DNA from: Gordionus sp. m RMFG-2023
Taxonomy: Eukaryota > Nematomorpha > Gordioida > Chordodea > Parachordodidae
Length of the DNA: 64,000 bases
Assembly (NCBI RefSeq): GCF_954871325.1
Contig: NC_088775.1
Span: 89,505,561 to 89,569,560 of the forward strand
Direction: 5' to 3'
The number at the start of each line of letters is the position of its first letter. Position 1 is the first letter of the stretch. Made by a program: the position numbers and the translations under genes. Below the pieces are notes generated by a model that made no database searches, was not told the origin of the DNA, and saw nothing but the letters and a program-made list of their open reading frames with translations. Below are positions 11,001-21,311 of this stretch, in pieces.

Positions 11001-11610
11001 TCCAATGCTAGGCACTATCTTGAGATTTGGATGTTGACTTTTAAAGTCCTTCAACTTCTGAAAATCGGCTAAAAAAATATGAAAAATATTCATCAATTGG
11101 TCATAAATCTCCTATTTGATTATCAAAATATAAGCTGGAAAGAAATGTTGTGGCAGTTACCAGTTTCAAAGTATAAAAGGTCTAAGTTATATAATTCAAA
11201 GTTTAATAGGTTTAAATACAAAGACTTCTTTGGATAAGATTTGAAAGGATCAAAACTGTACAAACACTTTTAAGAACTTCAAAAAATAAAATTATGAACA
11301 AAATTATATTTAAAAAATATTTTTTACAGGCGCTATAACTCACGCTACCATCTTGATTGATACCGACAAAAGCGTAGAGTAAATGGGTAATTGAATTAGC
11401 ATCTACCGTTGACAAATCCAGAGGCCAGTTTGGCACGTATCCTATTATCACACCACCTAAAAAATAAATTAATAAATATATTATTATTAATTACATTATA
11501 TTATTTAACAAATTTCTAAAATTATTTTTACTTTCTATAAATGTCGGTATCGTTATTAAGCATACGAGAGCCGTCAATGAGAGAAAAGTTTTCAAAGGTT
11601 GAAAAAACAT
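8015..11610 (-). CDS. GH18 chitinase, copy B, complete, with CBM14
   Basis: Predicted secreted chitinase of 468 aa in 11 exons: 11532-11610, 11328-11456, 11220-11255, 10975-11068, 10672-10816, 10342-10436, 10121-10226, 9898-10065, 9424-9534, 8354-8673, 8015-8138. All junctions are GT-AG, phases agree and the total is 1407 nt. Signal peptide about residues 1-26. GH18 domain follows: VIIGYVPNWP, KIVPSIGGAS, catalytic DGIDVDWEYP (acid/base Glu near 145), SAVPAG, YDYHSAGW, IPFYGRTW, then MIWELAQD near 334-341. Residues 358-404 are a Ser/Thr-rich linker, probably O-glycosylated. The C-terminus has six cysteines spaced 13, 5, 10, 12 and 7 apart, matching the peritrophin-A/CBM14 chitin-binding pattern; the last intron splits this domain. 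Exon 3 (36 nt) is uncertain. It keeps phase, but the frame reading DPFKSYPKK looks more chitinase-like and does not join in phase. Confidence 0.9.
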
Positions 11611-11677
11611 TATGTTTTCAATATTATAAGAAATGTAAAAAAATTACTAAATTATTTTTAAGGGGAGTTTAGAAATA

Positions 11678-11686
11678 ATATATAAA
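11678..11686 (-). promoter_or_regulatory. TATA-like box upstream of chitinase copy B
   Basis: TTTATATAT on the minus strand about 68 bases upstream of the start codon at 11608-11610, at the position equivalent to that in copy A. Weak on its own. Confidence 0.25.
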
Positions 11687-12294
11687 ACCCTTATTCTTTT
11701 TTTTTTTTGGGTTTTTATATAAATTATTTAAACGAATATACATTAATAGGTCACATTTGTACATTATTTATTCAGTTGCATCTTTTGATAAAAAAATTTT
11801 TTACCTATATTTTGATAATAATATTTTAAAAATAGATACCAAATTTATTTCATCTCTAAAATTTTATGTTCAATAAAAAAAAAATTATTCTTTTAGGTTA
11901 TTAGAACGCATATCGATAAAAATTATTTTAAATTCCCCAAAAGAGTATACTTTCTTATCTTTATAACTCCTTTCTTTTCTATAGAAGTAGGCCATTTTCT
12001 CTTCCTATTTCCTGGTGTAGGAAGGCCCAAACTCCTGGCTTCTCATTCATTCTTTCCGAAATGAAATGCCACCTCCCTCTCCCATCACCCTCTCCCCTTC
12101 AATTTATTTGTTCAGGTTTTATCGAAAAATAAGTAAAATAACCAATTTTTATCAAATTTTTTTTGTTTTAAACATCCTAAATATAGAAAATTATTTAAGA
12201 ACAAGACATCTGGAATAAAAAAAAATCGATTAACTACACCTGTTGCATAATTGATAAATGGGTGCCATTCTCTATATTTGTCCTTGTATAATCA

Positions 12295-12603
12295 GGGGTG
12301 AGCACAAATTGAGCGTTGCAAGCGCAAAGAAAGCATTTCAAATGGCCGCGTGGCAAATTGGTAAAATTACCGTTTGACTTTAGCAACCATTTTAAAAAAA
12401 AAGGCAAACAGGTTTGCTTTTCTATTTCTCATTTTATTCTTCGCTTTGTAATATTATATGTAATGTGTAATATAAATAACTAACTTATTATATCCTAAAA
12501 AAGGAATATTTAGAAATCAAAGAAATAAGAAGGCAGACGATAATAAAATTTTCAAAGACAAATCCTTTTTTTTTAAACTTATGCAAAATTTTGAATCGAC
12601 GGA
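12295..12603. repeat. Dispersed repeat upstream of chitinase B
   Basis: Copy B partner of 2287-2600. It starts GGTGAGCACAAATTGAGCG and ends TTTTGAATCGACGG; the latter words are also in the 41-kb copy, so this version keeps more of the element than copy A does. Confidence 0.55.
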
Positions 12604-14400
12604 TATAAATAATAAAAAGACAACCTCAATTTAATACAAATATATTCCTAAAAAAGTATTTTTAGAAATAATTTTTGATCATTTTATTTGCGACTGGATT
12701 TTTACATATAACTACTTATAAAAAAAATAATATTATTGTACCATTTTTTAAAAATTGATTATTATGTAAATATCAACATATCACAAAATGTTCAAACCAT
12801 ATTTTGTCTGCAGTCATATAAACAATATAAACAGAGACATGGGACTTTGAGCAAGTTTATATAGTTGAACCGGAGAGTGTATTAATAATAAATTTTACCT
12901 CATTGATGGAAGATGAATCAGAAATTTTTCTATCTTATGATCATCCAATAATTAAGATTTTTTATATGGAAACAATGTTTATTATTAGCATTCCAAATAC
13001 TAATATTTTAGTCACCATTGCTCTTCACTCCCCACCGTGTGAAGGTAGGAAATGGATTTTATGGAGGAGCAAAGAAATGAAAAAAAGAATGAATAAAAGA
13101 AGGAAGAAATATAAAAAAAGAGACAAAGATATGAATTATAATAAAATATAACAATTGTGTATACCTCAAGACTTGCCGATTATCGGGTTCCAACACATAA
13201 GCATTTATAATAATATTTAAAAAAATATTATATAGTAAAATTTATAATCACAAAAATTTTACTAAAAAAGGTGATTCAAGATATTTTAAAAATTGAGAAG
13301 GTTCTAAGATTTGTAAGCATTAGACTGGTATATCACCGTATGTTGCCTTTTATTTGAAAGTGTTGTTGTCGTGTCTTTGATGGTTTTGCTCGATGTCGTG
13401 TCGTTTTTGATAATGATGTTTCCTTGCTCGTAGAAATAATGCGTGTAAATTGAAAGTATAAAAAAAAAGTCTATAAAAATTTAACTTCCATTGCCTATGA
13501 GATATCCTTAAAAAAACTTAATCAATATATGTATTAATTATGTGAAATGTAGGGAAGGCAAACAGTACCTTCATGACAACAATTTTTAAATTTTCCATGA
13601 AAAGGTTTTTCAGAAAAAAATTCACAGCATTAAAAAATTTAAACAAAAAGAAATTTATATAGGTCTTGGTTTTTTTTATCAGGACAGAACTTGTAACAGG
13701 TTTATATAATGAAAATAAGTCTATAAAAATTTACTGTTAATGATGTTAACAATAATACATAGTTTTGATTTTCAGTACTACTACAATTTTGTTAATTTTC
13801 AGTATCTTTTTATTGGATGGTATCTTGTGCAGTAATCTAAAATATAATAAAATAGTAATTAAAATAAAAAAATTTCCATTGCCTATGAGATATCCCTAAA
13901 AAAACTTATATGTATTAATTATGTAAAATTGTAAAGTGTAATATTAATATAATTGTGTGTCTATAATATATCAGTCAGTATATATATAAATGATGATGTA
14001 TAAGATGATATGGTTTAATATGGTATTGGAAGATGAATGAGTGTTTGATATGATATGATTCTATGGTAATTTTTGTCACTGTTGGTAGAATTTAGGATTG
14101 GGAGATTAGAACCGTTGAAAATTTAGAACTAAAATATGATACTAAATCTTTATTAAATACTTAAATATAAAGTGAAAACATAATCAAAATAAAAGAAAAT
14201 TAAAATTAAAAATTAAGTTCGCAAAATAATACTTAAAATTATAATAATTTAAGTAAAATATCCCCGATTATAAATACTTTTCATACTATTCACTTACATA
14301 GTGTTGAAACAAAAAACATAAAAAATCTTTAACTTTCATTTTTCTTATTTGATTATTACAACAATTTTTATTGGATGAATATTTTTTAAAAGAATATCAT

Positions 14401-15040
14401 TTTGTGAATTGAGAATATATATTTTATTATTAACTATTTAAAAATATTTTATAAACATTATGAAAAATGAAACAGTTATTTTTATATTTAAAAAACAAGT
14501 AAATTTGAAAAAGTCTAAAATTATATATTTCCATTTGTGAAATAATTTCCTTATCGCCTTAAACAGTAATTATTTAAATGGACATTTATATTAACGCATA
14601 AGACAATAATAAATAAAAAAAAGTTGTTTATATTGAAATGTTACCAACATGTAACAGACATCTGTTAGCGAAATCTCCTGGCTTATGCCATATTGCTTTG
14701 GCTTAAAAATATTGAGTAAGCCGTTTTTTAAAAAAAAATCGCCTATAAATCGAGCCCGTTTAACAACATTATTAATTATGTAAATAATGTTTCATAACCG
14801 GGCCAGGGGCAGAGTTAAACTAATCTCCACCTGAAGAAATTATATTATTTAAAAATATATTCTTTTATTAAAAAATAAATTACAAATATTAATCGATTTA
14901 ACACTAATTAGAATTAACAATCTCGACCTGTATAAAGTTCGGCAACAAAATAATATAATTAACAAGATTAAAAATGAAGAATTTTGATGGTTGATCTGAA
15001 ATGAAAAACTCGCTCTTAGTAATAATTTTATTATTCATAG
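14401..15040. other. Intergenic with MITE and LINE-linked scraps
   Basis: AT-rich, no gene seen. About 14655-14771 is the right half of a TAGTGTTG-family MITE (ATATTGAGTAAGCCG ... GTTTAACAACATT). At 14976-15018 lies GAATTTTGATGGTTGATCTG, the same 40 bases that follow the LINE fragments at 6340 and 31965. Confidence 0.55.
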
Positions 15041-15233
15041 TAGTGTTGTTAAATGGGTAGTTTTGAGACCATGTTTTTTAAACGGCTAACCAAATATTCT
15101 AGCTAGAAAAATGTTGTCTTAGACTCGAGATTTCGATAATGTCTAGACCTTTGTTCCCTATGAAATCTTCAGGGAAATATTGAGTTAGCCGTTTTTAGAA
15201 ATCGACTCAAAAACGGGCCGTTTAACAACACCA
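15041..15233. mobile_element. hAT MITE, full length, 193 bp
   Basis: Begins TAGTGTTGTTAAATGGG and ends in the inverse GTTTAACAACACCA. Flanked by a perfect 8-bp target duplication, ATTCATAG (15033-15040 and 15234-15241). The interior has the family blocks ACGGCTAACC, CTCGAGATTTCG and TATTGAGTTAGCCGTTTTTA. It has no coding capacity and was presumably moved by a hAT transposase. Confidence 0.85.
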
Positions 15234-15284
15234 ATTCATAGTATATTGTTACTTTATATTGTATAAGTTTTAATTAACAAGGAC

Positions 15285-15994
15285 AAAGAAAACTAGGAGG
15301 GAAATGGTCGAAGAAACACTTATAGTTCCCTTTTTTGAGATTTCAAATTGGATTTTTTGTTTGTGGAGTAGGGACTCGTTTTTTAACCCCTGTCCTTATT
15401 CAAATTTTCTACCCAATTGATTTAAAAAGTTTACGGATTGGGAATCGGGGTTACCCAAAATACTAAAAATTTGGGAGAATAAAAAATTAAAGAATTTAGG
15501 AGGGAACTGTATTTATAGCATTTTTTTTAAAATCTTGGAGTTCCAAGAGGTCCCAGTTTCTTTTAGCCGGAAATGAGGTAAACACATGAGACATCCTAGA
15601 TAGGTCTTTTGCCACCGAGCCAAGATGTTAAAGATGTGTCATCGGGAACGCTTACCATCCTCATTTAGGAGACCCAAATTATTGGGGAAACCGGCCGAAA
15701 TCAAAGATTTGCCAATCAAACTTAATTTAGATTGTCATGTAGCAAAAAAACGGTCTCTGACTTTGAGGCAAGAGAAACAATGTTTAGAAAATGTATAAAC
15801 TTGCTCATTACAGGCAGCACAGATGTTGACAAACGGGAATCCTTAAAATTTTTAAATCAATTGGGTAGAAAAATTTCATTAAGGACAGAGGGTTAAAACG
15901 AGTCCCTCCTCAAACAAAAAAAAATCCAATTTGAAATCCTAAGAGGGAATTAAGTATTTCTTCGAAACACTCCCTTTTCCCACTTAGTTTTCTT
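15285..15994. mobile_element. Element with long terminal inverted repeats, about 710 bp
   Basis: The left arm (15285 to about 15455) and the right arm (about 15830 to 15994) are imperfect inverted copies over roughly 160 bases. Shared blocks include AGAAAACTA, GATTTCAAATTGGATTTTTT, GGGACTCGTTTT and CTACCCAATTGATTTAAAAA. The centre (15456-15830) is GC-richer than the surroundings and has fragmentary open frames on the minus strand but no recognised domain. Probably a foldback-type DNA transposon or deleted derivative. I could not define the target duplication. Confidence 0.7.
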
Positions 15995-17277
15995 ATAATG
16001 GCTACGTGTTGATCGTTGAGTGTGTAGGATGGAATTACAAGGTAATTCTATAGCTTGCAAAAAGGACTGGCGCGCCCGGAGATGCAATAAGATCTCATTC
16101 ATTTGTTTAAAATTTTATTAAATATCTGCTTTTATCAACTTTATCATATCTTTACCGCTTTTTTAAAATAATTTTAAAAGTTCTGATTTTTCCTGAAATA
16201 TATATTCAGCATGTTCTAATTCTGTTTACCAATCATATCATGTTATCAACTTTGCCGTTTAAAATTTATAATATATATATTAAAAAAATCTATGGAAAAA
16301 AAAATATAAATTATATTAAATTAAGTTCATGACAAAATTGTCTAAAATTCATAAAGTAAATATTTCAAACATGGTAAATATATTTCAGGTAAAATCAGAT
16401 TCTTAAATGTTGCAAAGTTCCTCAAAAAATGATTGGAAATATGACACATTCGGAGAAAACACATTGCAGTTAACATATACGATTTATATAAAATAAATGT
16501 CCAGAAAAAGAAATTTGTAAAAAAAATATATAAATTATTTAAGCATTTATATATTGATATATTTTATAAACCTTAAATTGTATAAATTTTTAAAAAAATG
16601 TTGAAAATAGGTAATCTGAATTTTTTTATCTTTGGGAGGGTTTGCCCTCCCCCCAGGCTGTTCCAGCTGCTTACGCGTCTCAAAACTATAACTTAGCCGT
16701 AAAACTAATACAATTATAACTACCAGCTTACAAACTAGAACAAATAATCACTCAAACCATTTATCCTATAACCACCATAGATGATTAAGGGATTTTTAAT
16801 TAAGATAAATAGAAACGACATCAACTTGTCAGGATAACTAGAATTGGAGCGAAAATATAAATTAAAACGAATTTTTTAATGTAAATCAAATTAAATAGAA
16901 ATTGTTTGCCTTAATCCTAATTCTAAAAGAAATTCTGATTTACCCTTTTTTATCTTAATAAATGAAAGGAAAATATAATTTTCCATTTTATTTTTTATCT
17001 TAACTTGGTCTTTAAGCCCCAGCCCTGCACGATTATTTAAATTTATAAGCACAAACCAAGTCCGACCTAATTTGGGCTGACTTACTGAATTCTATCGGGA
17101 TGAGAAATCCATATATGCCCAATTAAAAAAAAAATTTTATACAGTTTTATTTGACTTTTAACTCCTAACAGCTCTTTATTTTCCGCGATTTTTTTCGTTT
17201 TTTTTCCACGGTTTTCGTGTTTAAAAAGTTTTTTAGGGGAGGAAAAGAACCTGAGGGGAGGGGGAAAGTAGAAGAAT
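15995..17277. other. AT-rich intergenic, no gene seen
   Basis: Includes a short GC-rich patch at 16630-16680 (CCCTCCCCCCAGGCTGTTCC) and the word GGCGCGCCCGG at 16070, both isolated. No frame, RNA or repeat recognised on either strand. Confidence 0.4.
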
Positions 17278-17316
17278 GGAAAAGAAAGAAAGAAAGAGAG
17301 AAAGAAAGAAAGAAAA

Positions 17317-17363
<47 letters not shown>
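17278..17363. repeat. (GAAA)n microsatellite
   Basis: About 20 GAAA units with a few interruptions. One of four purine-strand GAAA tracts on the plus strand of this window. Confidence 0.9.
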
Positions 17364-17514
17364 TGATGAGAGGGGAAGGAAGTGAAAAGGCGAGAGACTA
17401 GCTAGACCCCACTAAGTGTAATTATTTTTCCGGGGGGGGGGGGGTGATTATCGAAAAAAAAAATATTATTCATTTGGGAAATTATATAACGGAACGTTAA
17501 AAAATCAAATTACC

Positions 17515-17755
17515 CGTATTTTTGGTTTTCTCTTTGGGGAAAATTTTGGGTCAGATAGTGTTTGGGACCGGACCGATGGACCGTTAAGCCAAATGAAACC
17601 GGGTCTTTGTTCGGATGGGACCATCGGACAGTGTTGTGGTACCGGATCGTCTCGTGGGACTCAAGAGTCTGATGAGACCGACTATGACCGAACAGTCGGT
17701 CCAACCGGACTATTGCATAGGGCCAGAAAAATTTCCCCAAAAAGATATTCGGCTA
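17515..17755. repeat. Palindromic element with GC-rich arms
   Basis: CTTTGGGGAAAATTTTGGG near the left end is inverted as ATTTCCCCAAAAAG near the right, and the arms continue into CCGGACCGATGGACCG versus CGGTCCAACCGGAC. The centre repeats ACCGG(A/T) words. Overlapping open frames on both strands are by-products of GC content. Likely a MITE; the class is unknown. A 12-base G run lies just left, at 17431-17446. Confidence 0.6.
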
Positions 17756-17947
17756 TAAAATTTGACCTTGTTTCAATATTTGTCTCGTTGAGATGAAACA
17801 TGAGCAATTCATAAGAGAAATAAATAATTAATTGAATGCAGCCAAAAAAAGTTATTTAAAACATTTTTTTTACCACTTTTAAATATCAAATTCGAATAAA
17901 ATCTATAAATTAGCTTTGTTAAATTAAAAAATATTCAACAAAAAAAA

Positions 17948-18075
17948 GACTCACAAATATGTTCTTATTGTTTTTTTTCATAGTAACCAGGCCCTAAATT
18001 CACACCGTTTCGACTCACAAATATGTCCTTACTGTTTGTTTTTCATAATAACTAGGCCCTAAATTCTAACCGATT
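17948..18075. repeat. 64-bp tandem duplication
   Basis: GACTCACAAATATGT(T/C)CTTA starts at 17948 and 18012; both units continue to (C/T)AGGCCCTAAATTC. It directly abuts the target site of the next MITE. Confidence 0.85.
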
Positions 18076-18087
18076 TGCTATTATAAT

Positions 18088-18274
18088 TAGTGTAAACAGA
18101 AAACGGCTAACTCAATATTTCATCTTGAATATTACGCAAGCCTGAAGAATTTGTTTGTAGAAGGAACAAAGGTTTGGACATCTATTAGCGCAAAATCTCG
18201 AGGCCTATTTCTGGCTAAATATTAAGTTAGCCGTTTTTAAAAATCAGCTCAAAACGAGCCGTTTAACGACACTA
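18088..18274. mobile_element. hAT MITE, 187 bp
   Basis: Family member with a slightly reduced left end (TAGTGTAAACAG) and right end GTTTAACGACACTA. Perfect 8-bp target duplication ATTATAAT at 18080-18087 and 18275-18282. Confidence 0.85.
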
Positions 18275-18433
18275 ATTATAATACTCTTTTTCTTATAAAA
18301 AATGATTCGGTAATAATTTGAAGGTTCGCAACTTTTCAAATTCGTTTTCGTATATCCTGATCTCTATTAATTTTCAAATGATCGTCTAGTTATGTGAAGT
18401 TGCGTTCAATATTAATTTTTTTAGGGTAAATAG

Positions 18434-18622
18434 TAGTGTTGTTAAACGGCTAACTCAACATTTTATCCAGAAAATGTTATGCAAGCCTAAAGATTTTGCT
18501 CATATATATCACATAGGATTTAACATTTATTGGCGAAATCCACACTCTTAGGCAATATTTTCCTTGCTGTAATGTTGAGTTAGCCCTTAAAATCGGTTCA
18601 ATTGAGCCGTTTAACAACACTA
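18434..18622. mobile_element. hAT MITE, 189 bp
   Basis: TAGTGTTGTTAAACGGCTAA to GTTTAACAACACTA. Target duplication GGTAAATA at 18425-18432 and 18623-18630, with one extra G on the left. Interior as in the 61-kb copy (GCAAGCCTAAAGATTTTGCT). Confidence 0.85.
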
Positions 18623-19120
18623 GGTAAATAGTGTCAATATGACAAACTTAGATAATTATGATAATTAGATACGATGCCCTTGTTGTGTTTGTAAATATTA
18701 CATAAAGGAGAGGTCTAACGTACTTAATGAAATTGGGAAATTTCTGGGTAATTTTTTTTGTACACTTTTATAAAACTCTTAAATTCTTGTAATTAGTAAA
18801 ATATGAATTTAAAATCATACAAGACGAAGACTAATATTTATTTTATTTTATTTTAAAAAATCAATTTATTACGATTATTTAAGAAATCTATTAAAATAAT
18901 ACAATATTATTTTTCTAATTAATCCTTATTTATATACCCCCTGTTGAAATTATCATATTTTTTATATAACCATATCCATAAAAATTTAACATAATATGAA
19001 AATACCTGCACAAAACAAAGGAAAAAGTCGTAAAAGAAAAATTACATATTTGTTAACAAACATTCATAAATGTCAATTACAAATTGAAAGATGCAACCAT
19101 GTATACCACAAATGCCCCAA
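18623..19120. other. AT-rich spacer, nothing recognised
   Basis: Lies between two MITEs. No frame or repeat of note. Confidence 0.4.
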
Positions 19121-19333
19121 TAGTGTTGCCAAACGGCTCGTTTTGAGCCAATAAAAAAATGGCTAACTCAATATTTTACCCAGAAAAATGATCACGCGAG
19201 CCTGAAGATTTTGCTCATATAAAGAACAAGGGTATAATCAAAATCTGTAGGATTAGGCAATATTTTTCTGGCTAAAATATTAAGTTGGCCGTTTTAAAAA
19301 ATTCGGCTCAAAATTTACCGGTTAACAACACTA
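19121..19333. mobile_element. hAT MITE, 213 bp
   Basis: TAGTGTTGCCAAACGGCTCG to GTTAACAACACTA. The flanks TGCCCCAA and AGCCCCAT agree at 6 of 8 bases, as for an older insertion. Confidence 0.8.
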
Positions 19334-20267
19334 AGCCCCATACATAATATTAAATTATAAGATTATTGTATGACTAAGATTGGTTGTTAAAAAAAAATTA
19401 AGAAACACAGCTAAAAATTCATCATACAAAACAATTATTATGTTTACCAAAAAAAGTAACCCAAAATATAAAATCAGATGCTTGTGGAGACTATTTATCG
19501 TTGATGTCGTTTCATCTTTTTGGACCCTTGATATCTTTAATAACTAAAGAAATTTTAAATTATTAACTTTCTTTCTTATAATTTCAATATTAAAAATTAA
19601 TATAAATGATACGTTATTTTTACCAATTCTTTGCTCAATGACGTTGGGTAAAATTATTTTATTAAGCTTCGCAAAAACAGTTGTTTTGACCAAATAAATT
19701 ACTGGCTCTTTAAAATCCATCAAAGTTTTTATTGCTGGCATACGTCTAGGCTATTTATTTTCGAATACAAATTATTGGATATTTTAAAAGTAATTAAGGA
19801 ATACATCATGGTTAGGATAAAAATTGTTAAATTTAAAAATTTTTTAATTTTGTGATTTGAATTTTTTTTTATCATTATTATTATGATTACTATTTTTATT
19901 TATGAAATGATATTGTGAAGTTGAAAACATAAAACATAACATTAAACATACATATTCAGGCATCCAGCCTTTGCCCAAACTTTTCCCTTTATTATTATCC
20001 AGTTTTTTGATTCAAAATATTTCTGCTATAGTATGCGGGATATTTGGGGTTATAATTTCATAAATGTAATTTTCTTTGTGGGTGATATTTAAGCTCTTGA
20101 TAGTATGCGTATCTAAATATAATAAGAGGTTAATAATCGATAAATCTATCTAACGCATAAGGGGTAGCCTTTATTTTACAAAAAACGAAATGTGGGGATC
20201 CCCATGATCCTATTTCTCTGGCTTTCGACATTTTTTTGGGGAATTCAATTTATTTATAATATTAGCC
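19334..20267. other. AT-rich intergenic, no gene seen
   Basis: The longest minus-strand frame (19544-19741) has no recognisable domain, signal peptide or splice context and lies in DNA of background composition. I do not call it a gene. Confidence 0.4.
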
Positions 20268-20415
20268 AGAGACCTGCAGGCCCGCCCCGGGTAAATCTAA
20301 CCGGGCCGGGTCCGGCCTAAATTTTTTTAATAAAACCCGGGCAGGCCGGAAAAAATTTTTGAATAAAAAAATCCGGGCCAGGCCGGGCCGTACAAATGGT
20401 TACCACAGCTGGTCT
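20268..20415. mobile_element. GC-rich MITE (GGCCCGG family), short copy
   Basis: Starts AGAGACCTGCAGGCCCG and ends GGGCCGTACAAATGGTTACC...GGTCT. Interior alternates CCGGGCCGGG-type words with AT-rich spacers. The left flank ATATTAGCC resembles the left flank of the 37,960 copy. Confidence 0.6.
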
Positions 20416-21311
20416 ATGATATAAACCCTAATTTTGATTTTCTTATTAAATTTTTTTTTTATGATAGTGAAGAAATGATTCTTTTTGATCATATTATTCC
20501 TTTTATTTAATCTGCTCATGCTTAAAAAATATATGTATATATTTCTTGTTGGTTATTTAATTAGTAATGTATTATTAATGATAGTTTTCATTTTAATTTA
20601 TTACCACCATTGAGCTTTATGGTCCTCTTTTTCGTATTAGGTAATTTGGGAGACGTGACAGTACATTTTGAATTATAATAATGAAACATCATAAGTTTTC
20701 CCCATATCAAGAACCTGGAAAAATTTCTTTGTCTGGTATAAATCGTAAGATAAAAAAAAATAATAAAAAGTTGAATAGAACCAATAGTACCCTAAGATTT
20801 GACAAGTGCTCATTTAAGTTTTATTAAGATATCGGAATATTTTAAAAAAAATATATATTGCTTCAATAAATCAAGATAAGATAAGTTCATAATATTACAT
20901 TAGGTTAAAATACGAAACTTTATTTTAGCTAGAGTATAACCAATTTGTGTTGTTAAAGTTAAACAGCCTAACCTTAGTCAACTATAAAACGGTGTAGCTA
21001 TGTATTTATCCAAAAGTATTCAAATCAATTTTCAAAGACTCTTAATTCAATTTTTTAAGCTAAAGACTTGACTAAGCCACAATAGAGATTGTCAAAGTTA
21101 GGTAATTTAACAACAAAGGCGAGAATAACCCTTGCATAAGATTTAGATTAATCCACGATTTTATTTTGATGTTGACATTATTTATAAAATAATTGAATTA
21201 TATAAATATAAAATTAAAAGCTGCAATTTGACTCTGAGGTAGCTAACGAGTTAGAGTCAATCCACTAAACGATGTATTAATGTAATAAGTTAACTCCAGC
21301 GTATGTCAAAC
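20416..21311. other. AT-rich intergenic, no gene seen
   Basis: Nothing coding. The right end adjoins the hAT element; the sequence just before it, GTCAAAC, is part of its target duplication. Confidence 0.4.

Larger units (their letters stand above)
9967..14400. repeat. Duplicated block, copy B side
   Basis: Partner of 1-4590. The left boundary is set only by the window edge of the other copy, so the duplicated unit probably continues to the left and is about 10 kb. The flank 11690-14400 has no open frame conserved with copy A. Relative to copy A it carries an extra 47-bp segment at about 11133-11180 in intron 3 and about 280 bp of extra sequence at 14075-14360 near the far end. It lacks the GC-rich MITE. 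Confidence 0.9.

Noticed and set aside
12903-13151. 82-codon plus-strand frame in the chitinase B flank
   Set aside because: The aligned copy A region (3260-3530) does not keep it open and there is no domain.
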